DNA from: Bacillota bacterium
GTDB lineage: Bacteria; Bacillota; Dethiobacteria; DTU022
Direction of reading: 5' to 3'
Length of the DNA stretch: 31,904 nucleotides
Assembly (NCBI GenBank): GCA_012727685.1
Contig: JAAYGO010000212.1
Coordinates: 1 to 31,904, forward strand
Every line of letters starts with the position of its first letter. Positions within the stretch are counted from its first letter, which is position 1. Below the pieces are notes generated by a model. The model saw only the letters and a list, made by a program, of their open reading frames with translations. It had not been told where the DNA came from and ran no database searches. The translations under genes and the position numbers were made by a program. This document shows positions 14,917-22,679 of this stretch, in pieces.

Positions 14917-16908
14917 TTATCCTTCCAGCATTTCCAGGGCCACTGCCACGATGTGTTCGGCGCTGAAGCCCATCTTCTCCATGAGCAGCTCCCCCGGAGC
15001 CGAGGCGCCAAAACCATGAAGTCCGATTATCCGGCCCGCCGCACCGGTAAAGATCTCCCAGCCCATGGGCAGGGCCGCTTCCACAGCCAGCCTTTTCTCC
15101 ACCTGTGGCGGCAGCACTGCCGCACGGTATGCCTCATCCTGTTCCCGGAAAAGTTCCCAGCAGGGCAGGCTGACCAGCCGCACGCTAAAACCCTTTTCCT
15201 GCAGCCGGCGCTGCGCTTCAAGAGCCGGCGCCACCTCCGAGCCGGTGGCCATAATGATTAGATCGAGTTTATGTCCCCCTTCCCGGCGCAGCACATAGCC
15301 GCCCCGCAAGGCGGCCGGCCCCGTCTCCTCGAGCTGCGGCAGCTCCTGGCGGGTCAGGATCAGGGCTGTCGGCCCGCCGGTACGCCGCAGTGCATGCAGC
15401 CACGCCGCCACCGTTTCCCGGCCGTCTGCCGGGCGGAAGACGTGCAGATTGGGTATGGAACGCAGGTTGGCAAGGTGCTCCACCGGCTGGTGGGTCGGGC
15501 CGTCCTCGCCCACGGCAATGCTGTCGTGAGTAAAAATATAGATCACCGGCAATGCCATTAACGCCGCCATCCGCACTGCCGGCTTCATATAGTCGCAAAA
15601 TACCAGGAAGGTTGAGCCGAAGCAGCGAAAGCCGCCGTGCAGGGTAAGCCCCGCCAGGATGGCGGCCATGGCGTGTTCCCGCACCCCGAAATGAATATTG
15701 TTTCCGGCAGGATTGTCGGCCTGGAAATCGCCCGCCCCGTGGAGGTAAGTCATGGTCGAGCTGCTTAAGTCTGCGGAGCCGCCTATGAGGTTGGGCATCC
15801 GGGCGGCCACAACCTGCATCACCTGCCCCGATACCGAGCGGGTGGCCGCCGCCTTCTGGGGAACCTCCCAGAGGGCGGGATCATCGAACAGCGACGCGGG
15901 AGGCTTTCCGCTGTGCCAGGCTTCCCAGCGCCTGGCCAGGTCCGGGTATGCACGGCGGTACTCTGCAAAAACTGCTTCCCACTCCGCTTTAGCCCTGAGC
16001 CAGCCTTCCTGCAGCCGCGCAAAGTGCGAGCGAACCGCCTCGGGGACATAAAATGTGGGTTCCAGGGGCCAGCAGAGCTGTTCCTTGCTCAGGCGGAGCT
16101 CCTCCGCTCCGAGGGGGGCGCCGTGTACCACCGCGCGGCCCTGCTTATTGGGCGCCCCGAATCCGATTACCGTGCGCACCATGATCAGGCTTGGCCGCGC
16201 GCTGTCGCGGCGCGCCTCTTCGATGGCCCTTGCCACTGCTTCCAAATCGTTGCCGTCAGCCACCTTAAGTACCTGCCAGCCGTAAGCGGCAAAACGCTTG
16301 CCCACATCTTCCGTGAAAGCAATCTTCGTGCTGCCGTCAATAGAGATCCCGTTATCATCGTAGAGACAGATCAGCTTGCCCAACTTGAGATGGCCGGCCA
16401 GGGAGGCGGCCTCCGCGGCAATCCCCTCCATCAGGCAGCCGTCTCCGGCATAAACATATGTATAATGGTCCACAATCGGGTAACCGGGACGGTTAAATTC
16501 GGCGGCGAGGCGCCTTTCCCCGAGCGCCATCCCCACCGCGTTGGCAAAGCCCTGGCCCAACGGCCCGGTAGTGGTCTCAACCCCCGGGGTGCGGCCGTAT
16601 TCGGGATGCCCCGGCGTTTTGCTGTCCCACTGCCGGAAATTCTTAAGATCATCCAGGGATAGATCATAGCCGGAGAGGTGGAGCAGCGCGTAAAGCAGCA
16701 TGGAGCCGTGCCCGGCGGAGAGCACAAAGCGATCGCGATTTGGCCAAGCCGGATCTGCCGGGCAGTGTTTTAAAAAACGGGACCAGAGCACATAGGCCAT
16801 GGCCGCTCCGCCCATGGGCAACCCGGGGTGCCCCGAATTGGCCTTCTCAATGGCATCGACAGCCAGAAAACGAATCGTATTCACCGCCAGTTGATCGATT
16901 GCAGACAC
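14917..16908 (-). CDS. tkt: Transketolase
   Basis: A thiamine-diphosphate enzyme of the non-oxidative pentose phosphate pathway. Landmarks: NSGHPGLPMGGAAMAY, TPGVETTTGPLGQGFANAVG, the TPP/Mg motif GDGCLMEGIAAEA...DDNGISIDG, the pyrimidine-domain catalytic Glu in GVREHAMAAI, DSIAVGEDGPTHQPVEHL, and the C-terminal transketolase domain (MATGSEVAPALEAQ). An ATG at 16968 gives 683 residues, but a TATAAT -10 box lies only two bases upstream of it (16971-16976). Transcription would thus start inside that reading. I therefore chose GTG 16906-16908 (VSAIDQLAVNTIRFLA), which gives 663 residues, the normal length. GGAG is present, though 13 nt away. The gene is full length rather than split into two halves as in many clostridia. 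Confidence 0.95.
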   Translation of the reverse strand: MSAIDQLAVNTIRFLAVDAIEKANSGHPGLPMGGAAMAYVLWSRFLKHCPADPAWPNRDRFVLSAGHGSMLLYALLHLSGYDLSLDDLKNFRQWDSKTPGHPEYGRTPGVETTTGPLGQGFANAVGMALGERRLAAEFNRPGYPIVDHYTYVYAGDGCLMEGIAAEAASLAGHLKLGKLICLYDDNGISIDGSTKIAFTEDVGKRFAAYGWQVLKVADGNDLEAVARAIEEARRDSARPSLIMVRTVIGFGAPNKQGRAVVHGAPLGAEELRLSKEQLCWPLEPTFYVPEAVRSHFARLQEGWLRAKAEWEAVFAEYRRAYPDLARRWEAWHSGKPPASLFDDPALWEVPQKAAATRSVSGQVMQVVAARMPNLIGGSADLSSSTMTYLHGAGDFQADNPAGNNIHFGVREHAMAAILAGLTLHGGFRCFGSTFLVFCDYMKPAVRMAALMALPVIYIFTHDSIAVGEDGPTHQPVEHLANLRSIPNLHVFRPADGRETVAAWLHALRRTGGPTALILTRQELPQLEETGPAALRGGYVLRREGGHKLDLIIMATGSEVAPALEAQRRLQEKGFSVRLVSLPCWELFREQDEAYRAAVLPPQVEKRLAVEAALPMGWEIFTGAAGRIIGLHGFGASAPGELLMEKMGFSAEHIVAVALEMLEG

Positions 16909-16970
16909 TTTTAAAAGCTCGCTCCTTTCCGCAACTAGGGCTAAATCTAATGTTTCAATTTCATACATTC

Positions 16971-16998
16971 ATTATAATCTACCCGGGGCATGGCGCCA
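16971..16998 (-). promoter_or_regulatory. Possible transketolase promoter
   Basis: A perfect -10 TATAAT (16976-16971) on the minus strand has only a poor -35 (TGGCGC at 16998-16993, 16-bp spacing). Its position argues for the GTG start of transketolase. Confidence 0.4.
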
Positions 16999-17002
16999 GG
17001 TC

Positions 17003-17218
17003 CTAATCGGTTTTCTCTTTTAACCTTTGCAGCATGTCCCAGATTTTGGCGCGCTGGGCCTCTGTGGCCTGCCGGTCTAGCTGGAACTTTACCGTAAGGA
17101 AATCCCCCTCCACCGCTTCGGACGGCAGCATCTCCCGGGGAACCGGCACACTCACCCCGCTATCGCCGAACAAAAGGATCGCCTGCGTTCCTTCGAAACG
17201 GTCGATCACAACCCGCAT
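17003..17218 (-). CDS. DUF3006 small protein
   Basis: 71 residues, MRVVIDRFEGTQAILLF...VPREMLPSEAVEGDFLTVKF, the typical DUF3006 beta-rich start and central VEGDFL-V motif, with a charged helical tail (RAKIWDMLQRLKEK). It starts 15 bp after the metallo-beta-lactamase gene and shares its operon; this pairing recurs in Firmicutes. A TTG one codon earlier (17219-17221) has slightly better spacing from GGAGG, so the start may be one codon longer. Function unknown. I infer only a link to the partner hydrolase. Confidence 0.85.
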   Translation of the reverse strand: MRVVIDRFEGTQAILLFGDSGVSVPVPREMLPSEAVEGDFLTVKFQLDRQATEAQRAKIWDMLQRLKEKTD

Positions 17219-17233
17219 CAATGCCCTGCCTCC

Positions 17234-18142
17234 TTATGACCGCTCCGTGTGAACGGTATAAGTATGCCCATCAGTGAGCAATCTGATAGTCCCATTTTGC
17301 GCCGTGCTATAGACAACCGCTCCCGCCTTTGCCAGATTGTCCAGGGTATCCGGGTGAGGCAGGCCGTACTGATTTTCTCCATAACAGATCACTGCCACAG
17401 CGGGGCTGACCGCATCCAGGAAAAGGGGATCCGTGCTGGTTTTACTGCCGTGATGGGCCACCTTTAAAATGGTGGTAGCCAGGTGGCGTTCCCGCTGCAG
17501 AATCTCCCGCTCGGCCAGGCTTTCGATATCGCCAGTAAAGAGAAAACTGATCTTCCCAAAAGAAAGGCGCGCCACCACGGAACAATTGTTTAAATCTGCC
17601 TCTGGATCCGGAGCAGCGGGATGCAGCAGCCGCAGCAAGGCGCCGCCCCCCAAATCCCTGGTCAGCCCTGATCGCGCCGCCGTAAAGGTTATTTTATTGG
17701 CCTCGATTAACGCCAGGTATTGTTCGAAGGTTTGAGTGGTGTGGGGAACAGCCGGATCGATTACTTCCCCCACGGAGAACGCCTCCAGAACTGCCGGCAG
17801 CCCCCCGATGTGGTCTTCATGGGGGTGAGTGGAGATGACCAGATCCAGACGCGTGATCCCTCCCCGTCTCAAATAGCCCGTTAAATCTGAAGCGGCATCG
17901 CGCGGCCCCCCGTCAATCAACACGCTCTTGCCCGGAGCTTGTATTAAAATTGCGTCTCCCTGGCCCACATCGATGAAGTGAACAGCCAGTTCACCCTCTG
18001 CAGGGGCAATGGCATGTTCACTACGCCAGTTCACCAGCCCGTACTGCTCCAGCAGCAAGAGCAGCAACAGCAGAATGATAAACAGTATTCCGGTCCCCCC
18101 GGCCAAGAACCGCCGCTTACGAGATGCCATTTTGCCGATCAC
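17234..18142 (-). CDS. ComEC/Rec2-like metallo-beta-lactamase-fold hydrolase, membrane anchored
   Basis: 302 residues. A basic N-terminus and a single Leu-rich membrane segment (~13-32) place the catalytic domain outside the cytoplasm. The domain shows FIDVGQGDAILI, VLIDGGPRD, the metal motif STHPHEDHIGGLPAV (HxHxDH), NNCSVVARLSFG, FLFTGDIES and VAHHGSKTSTDP, all as in the C-terminal hydrolase domain of ComEC. There is no competence channel domain, so it is a stand-alone relative, possibly a nuclease or phosphodiesterase. GTG at 18142 has a close AAAGG; ATG at 18130 is an alternative start. It is the first gene of a pair with DUF3006. Confidence 0.9.
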   Translation of the reverse strand: MIGKMASRKRRFLAGGTGILFIILLLLLLLLEQYGLVNWRSEHAIAPAEGELAVHFIDVGQGDAILIQAPGKSVLIDGGPRDAASDLTGYLRRGGITRLDLVISTHPHEDHIGGLPAVLEAFSVGEVIDPAVPHTTQTFEQYLALIEANKITFTAARSGLTRDLGGGALLRLLHPAAPDPEADLNNCSVVARLSFGKISFLFTGDIESLAEREILQRERHLATTILKVAHHGSKTSTDPLFLDAVSPAVAVICYGENQYGLPHPDTLDNLAKAGAVVYSTAQNGTIRLLTDGHTYTVHTERS

Positions 18143-18545
18143 AACCTTTTCATAAATATTGCCGCCCGGTCCCTACCATCCTCCAGGGGCACCGGCTGCT
18201 ACTACTATCATATGGATCCGTTCCTGAAACCAGTGCCGCGGGACTATTAAAAAATTTACTTTGTTAAAGGTTCTCGCTGTCCCGGTAAGCTGATATTCGT
18301 TAGCAAGGCATAAAAACCCTTCCCCGGCGTTTTTACCCTGGATTTGCCGGCTCCTGCCAACTCCCTACCACGATTCTACCGCCATCAGAATCGAAAACGA
18401 CCACGGCCAAAAGCTTGGCGCCCTGCTGAACGGCTAAGAACTCCTTTCTGAAAGACTGGCCAAGTGCGAAGAAATGATAACAAAAATATTAACTTACCGG
18501 CGAAACCTTTTATTTTAACATACAGAGAACATTGCGAGAAATAAG
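18143..18545. other. Intergenic region without a supported gene
   Basis: About 400 bases between the hydrolase gene and the tRNA-Val terminator. On the minus strand, one open stretch (about 18320-18440) reads AVVVFDSDGGRIVVGSW after an AAAGGAG but lacks a usable start codon. It may be a remnant. Nothing else is recognisable. Confidence 0.4.
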
Positions 18546-18585
18546 TAAAAACCCCGGAACCCTTGATTTGGTTGGGTTCCCGGGG
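18546..18585 (-). terminator. Intrinsic terminator of tRNA-Val
   Basis: CCCCGGAACCC (18552-18562) pairs with GGGTTCCCGGGG (18574-18585) with one bulge, and on the minus strand a T-run follows at once. It begins 8 nt beyond the tRNA 3' end. Confidence 0.9.
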
Positions 18586-18592
18586 CTTTTCA

Positions 18593-18667
18593 TGGTGGGG
18601 ACGAGAGGATTTGAACCTCCGACCTCTTGAATGTGAGTCAAGCGCTCTCCCCCTGAGCCACGTCCCC
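18593..18667 (-). tRNA. tRNA-Val (anticodon CAC)
   Basis: 75 nt with encoded CCA. The acceptor GGGGACG pairs with CGTCCCC. The D arm is GGCTCAGGGGGAGAGC. The anticodon stem CTTGA/TCAAG encloses CTCACAT, giving anticodon CAC. The T loop is TTCAAAT. It is followed by its own terminator. The open frames that cross it on both strands are artefacts. Confidence 0.95.
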
Positions 18668-18730
18668 ATATTATCGCCAGTCGTATCCGGTTACAGTAAT
18701 ACTATAAACAAATTCGGAGGTGATGTCAAC

Positions 18731-18808
18731 ATGCCGCGATCGCTCACTAAAATCTTACCAAGGGGCGATCGGCTCACTCGCGGCGAAATCTTAAGGAATG
18801 TCAACTAA
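18731..18808 (+). CDS. Possible 25-residue basic peptide
   Basis: The ATG lies 6 nt after GGAGGTGAT, a full-length match to the anti-Shine-Dalgarno sequence. It encodes a 25-residue Arg/Lys-rich peptide (MPRSLTKILPRGDRLTRGEI, then LRNVN) ending in TAA. The DNA contains an internal near-repeat (CGATCGCTCACT at 18737-18748 and CGATCGGCTCACT at 18766-18778). It lies ahead of HutP. It could be a leader peptide, a small gene or chance; no family recognised. Confidence 0.35.
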   Translation: MPRSLTKILPRGDRLTRGEILRNVN

Positions 18809-18886
18809 TTTCATTTGAATGCGTCCCGTATTTTTTTATATGGTGAATCTGGGAAATAGATTATAATATAAGAAAGGAATAGAAAA

Positions 18887-18910
18887 GCCGGCCATCAACA
18901 GGCTGGCCGG
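18887..18910 (+). promoter_or_regulatory. Hairpin in the HutP leader
   Basis: CCGGCCA (18888-18894) and TGGCCGG (18904-18910) form a 7-bp GC-rich stem about 105 nt before the HutP start and 20 nt after a TATAAT (18862-18867). No U-tract follows. It may stabilise or structure the 5' UTR. Confidence 0.35.
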
Positions 18911-19014
18911 TATGCAACAGGGAACAGGCCCCATGGTATATTAAAACAGATCTTTTCTAGATACTTAGGCGATCCTGCTGATTTCGCTCCAATCCCTAAC
19001 GAGGAGGTGTAGCA

Positions 19015-19431
19015 ATGTCATCGCACCCGGAAAGCCGCTATGTTGCCGCCGCCGCCGTGCAAATGGCGCTTACCCCAACAAGAGAAGAAGAATATAATCT
19101 GAAAAAAAAGCTGGCGGCCGAAGGCATCCGTGCTACGGCTGTCGATTACGGCGGGGAATACGGCAGCGCTATTCAAAAAGTGGTGGAAAGGGCCGTAATC
19201 GCCGCCCGCCGGGAACGCGTGGTCCAGAACGAGTTTCACGCCGAGGGCAGCGTGGCCGGTGCCACGAGAGATGCCATGGCTCAGATTATGCCAAAGGCCA
19301 TCGGTTCAAATATCGGCGGCAAGGTCGGCATCGCCAGCGACGGTAAACACATGGCCGTGGCCGCATTCTTTACCATCGGTTTACTCTACCTGGATGAAGT
19401 TGCGATCGGATTGGGCCATCGCGCCATCTAA
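19015..19431 (+). CDS. HutP-family RNA-binding antiterminator
   Basis: 138 residues. HutP of Bacillus binds histidine, Mg and NAG-rich RNA and disrupts a terminator in the hut leader. Here EGSVAGATRDAMAQIMPKAI, GSNIGGKVGIASDG and the C-terminal DEVAIGLGHRAI are clear HutP signatures. H75 (NEFHAEGS) and H135 (GLGHRAI) are positioned like the metal-coordinating histidines. ATG follows GAGGAGGTG. No histidine-degradation genes are near. The next gene set is an ABC importer with a promoter only 7 bp after the HutP stop and a terminator in its leader, so a role in that leader is likely (inference). Such proteins are annotated in many clostridia without a known target. Confidence 0.92.
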   Translation: MSSHPESRYVAAAAVQMALTPTREEEYNLKKKLAAEGIRATAVDYGGEYGSAIQKVVERAVIAARRERVVQNEFHAEGSVAGATRDAMAQIMPKAIGSNIGGKVGIASDGKHMAVAAFFTIGLLYLDEVAIGLGHRAI

Positions 19432-19437
19432 TTTCCA

Positions 19438-19466
19438 TTGACAAGAGCGTTTTTATTTCATAAAAT
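19438..19466 (+). promoter_or_regulatory. Strong sigma-A promoter of the ABC importer operon
   Basis: A perfect TTGACA (19438-19443), 17-bp spacer and TAAAAT (19461-19466). Transcription is expected to begin near 19473, leaving a leader of about 160 nt before the first gene. Confidence 0.85.
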
Positions 19467-19472
19467 AAGGCT

Positions 19473-19563
19473 TGAAGTACGGTAGGGAAATTGTCTTGGG
19501 GCAGGACGGTAGTATGGAAGAGCGGGCGAATACTTAAAAGCATCCCGGTCGGGATGTTTTTTT
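19473..19563 (+). promoter_or_regulatory. Leader with intrinsic terminator and repeated NAG-N-ACGG-TAG motifs
   Basis: The leader ends in a terminator: CATCCC (19541-19546), loop GGTC, GGGATG (19551-19556), then seven T, 70 nt before the first gene. This arrangement implies attenuation. Upstream lie AAG-TACGG-TAG (19475-19485) and CAG-GACGG-TAG (19502-19512), the latter followed by TATGG-AAG. Bacillus HutP sites are NAG triplets spaced by 4 nt; here spacing is 5 nt, so recognition by the adjacent HutP homologue is a hypothesis. No T-box core sequence was seen. Confidence 0.65.
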
Positions 19564-19633
19564 ATTTCCTCCTGTTTTCCATTCCCCAGCCACATCATTT
19601 CCTACCAACATTTTCTCACGAGGGGGAAGAGCG

Positions 19634-20656
19634 TTGTTGAAAAAGTATTCAGTAACGGTGTTGTTGCTAGTGTTGTTGGCCTTGTTGCCAGCCGGGTGCA
19701 GCCAGGGGACAGAGGCTCCCGGCGGCGACGAAACAGGCAACGGGGGAGCGAAAAGTTTTACCGTCGGCATCGTACAAATTGCGGAACACCCGGCCCTTGA
19801 TGCATCCCGGGAGGGCTTCCTGGCAGGGCTGGCCGAGGCAGGTTACGTGGAAGGAGAAAATCTAACCGTTCAGTACCACAGTGCACAGGGTGATCAGTCG
19901 ATTGCGCTGACCATCGCGCAGAACCTGGTCAACGATCAGGTGGACCTGATTTTGGGGATTGCCACTCCGGCCGCCCAGGCAGCGGCAACGGCCGCCGAAG
20001 GCAGCGGGATCCCGGTCCTCTTTACCGCCACAACCGATCCGGTAGCCGCTGAGCTGGTCAAAGATTGGGATGTTCCCGGAGTCAATGTAACAGGCACCTC
20101 CGATATGAACCCCGTCGAAGATCAGCTCGGGCTGATCCAGAAAATATTGCCCGGCGTAGAAGCCATCGGTGTGATTTATAATGCGGGAGAAGCCAATTCG
20201 GTGGTCCAAGTAGAGATCGTGAGAGCCAAAGTCAAACAAATGGGCTTGGCCCTGGAAGAAACCACGGTGTCCAACACTAGCGAGGTGTTGCAGGCTGCCC
20301 AGTCCCTGGCCGGAAAGGTGCAGGCAATTTACGTGCCCACTGACAATACTGCCGTGCAGGCTCTCGCTTCAATACTGCAGGTAGCCGAGGAGAACGGCAT
20401 CCTGGTGGTAGCCGGAGAAGGCGACAGTGTCCACAGCGGCGCCGTGGCCACGGTCGGGATCAATTACTTTACCCTGGGCTTTGAAACCGGCAAAATGGCG
20501 GCGCAGATATTGGAGGGCGCGGATCCGGCGGCCATGCCGGTAGTAAAGGGGATGGACCTGGGGGTCTCCTATACTGTCAACCTTGCCGCCGCGGCCCGAA
20601 TGGGAGTTGAAATCCCGGAGGATATCCTGGCGGAAGCGGAGATTGTCGAGGAATAG
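19634..20656 (+). CDS. ABC importer substrate-binding lipoprotein (TrpX / DUF534 type)
   Basis: 340 residues. Lipoprotein signal peptide LKKYSVTVLLLVLLALLPAG with lipobox LPAGC, acylated Cys22. A short Gly-rich linker leads to a periplasmic-binding fold: FTVGIVQIAEHPALDASREG, then IALTIAQNLVNDQVDLILGI, TPAAQAAATA and LFTATTDPVAAELV. The family includes TrpX-type importers for aromatic amino acids; the ligand is not certain. Start TTG 19634, 7 nt after GAGGGGG. It is the first gene of a three-gene importer operon. A hairpin after its stop would favour higher expression of this subunit. Confidence 0.92.
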   Translation: MLKKYSVTVLLLVLLALLPAGCSQGTEAPGGDETGNGGAKSFTVGIVQIAEHPALDASREGFLAGLAEAGYVEGENLTVQYHSAQGDQSIALTIAQNLVNDQVDLILGIATPAAQAAATAAEGSGIPVLFTATTDPVAAELVKDWDVPGVNVTGTSDMNPVEDQLGLIQKILPGVEAIGVIYNAGEANSVVQVEIVRAKVKQMGLALEETTVSNTSEVLQAAQSLAGKVQAIYVPTDNTAVQALASILQVAEENGILVVAGEGDSVHSGAVATVGINYFTLGFETGKMAAQILEGADPAAMPVVKGMDLGVSYTVNLAAAARMGVEIPEDILAEAEIVEE

Positions 20657-20668
20657 ATGGCTTTGTTT

Positions 20669-20701
20669 AAGGGGGACACTTCATCAGCAAACGTCCCCCT
20701 T
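20669..20701 (+). promoter_or_regulatory. Intercistronic hairpin after the binding-protein gene
   Basis: AAGGGGGAC (20669-20677) and GTCCCCCTT (20693-20701) form a perfect 9-bp stem without a U-tract. Such stems between binding protein and permease genes commonly protect the upstream mRNA or partly stop transcription. Confidence 0.6.
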
Positions 20702-20733
20702 ACCAGTATTAACAATAGGCAGGAGCGTCAGTC

Positions 20734-21642
20734 ATGGGTTCAATTGTCATAACCGGAGTGATTTTGCAGGGTCTTCTTTACGGCTTAATGGTGCTCGGTG
20801 TATATATCTCGTTCCGGGTGCTCAATTTTCCCGATCTGACCGTGGACGGCAGTTTCACGCTCGGCGCCGGCACAGCGGCGATTTTAATTGCCAGCGGGGT
20901 AGATCCCATCCTGGCTACGTTAATTGCGCCGGTAGCCGGCTGGCTGGCCGGAATGGTCACCGGCGTCTTGCACAGCTATTTCGGGATTACGCCGCTGCTT
21001 GCCGGCATCTTGACCATGACCGGTCTCTACTCGGTCAACCTGCGGGTGATGGGGGTGCCCAATCTGCCGTTAATGCGCAAAGGAGTGCTATTTGATCTTT
21101 TACCCGCGCCCGGAGGGTCGCAGCAGGCAGCGCAGATCCTTTTCAGTATTTTTATTGTCTTGCTGATTATCTATATACTATACTGGTTCCTCAATACCGA
21201 GTACGGCCAGGCCCTGCGCGGCACCGGGGATAACGAAGCGATGATGCGCAGCGTGGGTGTGGACACCAACAGGATGAAGGTAATCGGGCTAGCGCTTTCC
21301 AACTCTCTGGTGGCCTTTTCCGGGTCCATGATTGCCCAGTACCAGCGCTTTGCCGATATCAGCATGGGCATCGGCATGATCATCGCCGGCCTCGCTTCGG
21401 TGATTATTGGCGAGGTGCTGCTAGGGGTCAAATCAATCCAGGGCAAACTTTGTGCTGTGGTAATTGGCTCCATCGTTTATCGATTTGTCATCGCCCTGGT
21501 CTTGGAAATCGATTTCATTCGCGTTACTGACTTAAAGCTGTTTACCGCCCTTCTGGTAATCATTGCTCTGATCTCACCCCGGCTGAAACAAGGCTATAAT
21601 CGCCGCACAGCCATTAAAAAGGCCAATGAAGCTCAGGGGTAA
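20734..21642 (+). CDS. ABC importer permease (TrpY type)
   Basis: 302 residues, mostly hydrophobic, with about eight or nine membrane segments of the BPD_transp_2 (branched-chain amino acid / TrpY) type. Signature regions are VLNFPDLTVDGSFTLGAGTA and YGQALRGTGDNEAMMRSVGV, the latter contacting the ATPase. It then runs through ITVLAL-like segments to SPRLKQGYNRRTA. ATG follows GGCAGGAG. It sits 77 bp after the binding protein gene and 14 bp before the ATPase gene, so it is clearly co-transcribed. Confidence 0.93.
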   Translation: MGSIVITGVILQGLLYGLMVLGVYISFRVLNFPDLTVDGSFTLGAGTAAILIASGVDPILATLIAPVAGWLAGMVTGVLHSYFGITPLLAGILTMTGLYSVNLRVMGVPNLPLMRKGVLFDLLPAPGGSQQAAQILFSIFIVLLIIYILYWFLNTEYGQALRGTGDNEAMMRSVGVDTNRMKVIGLALSNSLVAFSGSMIAQYQRFADISMGIGMIIAGLASVIIGEVLLGVKSIQGKLCAVVIGSIVYRFVIALVLEIDFIRVTDLKLFTALLVIIALISPRLKQGYNRRTAIKKANEAQG

Positions 21643-21656
21643 GGGAGGGAAGACAA

Positions 21657-22451
21657 ATGTTGGAAATCAGGCAGTTAAGCAAGACCTTTAATGCAGGCAG
21701 CGTCAATGAAAAGAAAGCGCTCGATCGGTTGTCGCTAACGGTTGAAGAAGGCGATTTTATTACCATTATCGGCAGCAACGGGGCCGGCAAATCAACTTTG
21801 CTCAATTGCATCAATGGTTGTTTGCCCATAGATAGCGGAGAAATCATCATGGATGGGAAACTGCTCAACCCAGTCCCCGAACATACCCGCGCCTTCAGCA
21901 TTGCCCGCCTCTTTCAGGATCCGATGATGGGCACGGCCGGTTCGATGACCGTGGAGGAAAACATGGCCATGGCTTTAAAGCGAGGCAGGAAAAGGCGGCT
22001 TGCCGCAGGCATTACCAGGTGCGAACGCAGTTACTTTCGGGAACAGCTTGTCTTGCTGGGGCTGGGCCTGGAAGATCGCCTGCGCCTGCCCGTGCGCCTG
22101 CTTTCCGGGGGCCAGAGGCAGGCGCTCACGCTGTTGATGGCCACCATGGCCAGGCCGCGCCTGATGCTGCTTGATGAGCACACCTCCGCACTGGATCCAA
22201 AGACTGCCCTGGAGGTGATGCGGCTGACCAAGGTCCTGATTGAAGACGAGGGCATTACGACCCTGATGGTCACCCACAATCTGGAGCAGGCCTTGAACAT
22301 CGGCAACAGGACCATTATGATGCACGAAGGAAGAATCATCCTCGATTTAAAGGGGAAGAGCCGCAGGGATACATCCGTAAGCGGCCTCCTGGAGATGTTC
22401 CATCGAACCAGTGGCGCAAATTTAGCTGTAGATCGGATGCTGCTGGCTTAA
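21657..22451 (+). CDS. ABC importer ATP-binding protein (TrpZ type)
   Basis: 264 residues. Walker A GSNGAGKST, Q-loop in RLFQDPMMGTAGSMTVEENM, signature LLSGGQRQALTLLMAT, Walker B RLMLLDEHTSALDP and switch His in MVTHNLEQA. The DEHTSALDP form (rather than DEPTS) is typical of this importer subgroup. ATG has a GGGAGGG site 14 bp after the permease stop. It drives uptake by the complex with the preceding two proteins, and the operon ends at a terminator 40 bp downstream. Confidence 0.94.
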   Translation: MLEIRQLSKTFNAGSVNEKKALDRLSLTVEEGDFITIIGSNGAGKSTLLNCINGCLPIDSGEIIMDGKLLNPVPEHTRAFSIARLFQDPMMGTAGSMTVEENMAMALKRGRKRRLAAGITRCERSYFREQLVLLGLGLEDRLRLPVRLLSGGQRQALTLLMATMARPRLMLLDEHTSALDPKTALEVMRLTKVLIEDEGITTLMVTHNLEQALNIGNRTIMMHEGRIILDLKGKSRRDTSVSGLLEMFHRTSGANLAVDRMLLA

Positions 22452-22489
22452 CGCTGGCTACACTCCAAGATTAATTCACATTTTTAAGT

Positions 22490-22515
22490 AAAAACCTGCC
22501 TGAAGGCAGGTTTTT
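22490..22515 (+). terminator. Intrinsic terminator of the ABC importer operon
   Basis: AAAAACCTGCC (22490-22500), loop TGAA, GGCAGGTTTTT (22505-22515): a perfect 11-bp stem with a T-run. Confidence 0.92.
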
Positions 22516-22679
22516 CCCATCTTTTTTAGGAATCTGCGTCTTCACAATACAAACGTTGGAATAATTGCCTCCGGCCTAACAGCTTAAAGAAGTATTGTCC
22601 CTCAATTTGCTTCATATTTAGCACTGCAGCAGCATAATAATTTATAGAATTTTCATACCCTTGATGGGAGGTGCGACGC

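Noticed and set aside
15913..16662. A 249-codon open frame opposite transketolase
   Set aside because: Shadow of codon bias in the transketolase gene.
18385..18808. Open frames on both strands crossing the tRNA-Val (one beginning MIWLGSRGFSWWGREDLNLR)
   Set aside because: The sequence is the translated tRNA and its terminator, a well-known false gene pattern.
19473..19563. A T-box riboswitch for tryptophan in the importer leader
   Set aside because: The leader is too short and lacks the conserved T-box sequence; only the terminator is present.
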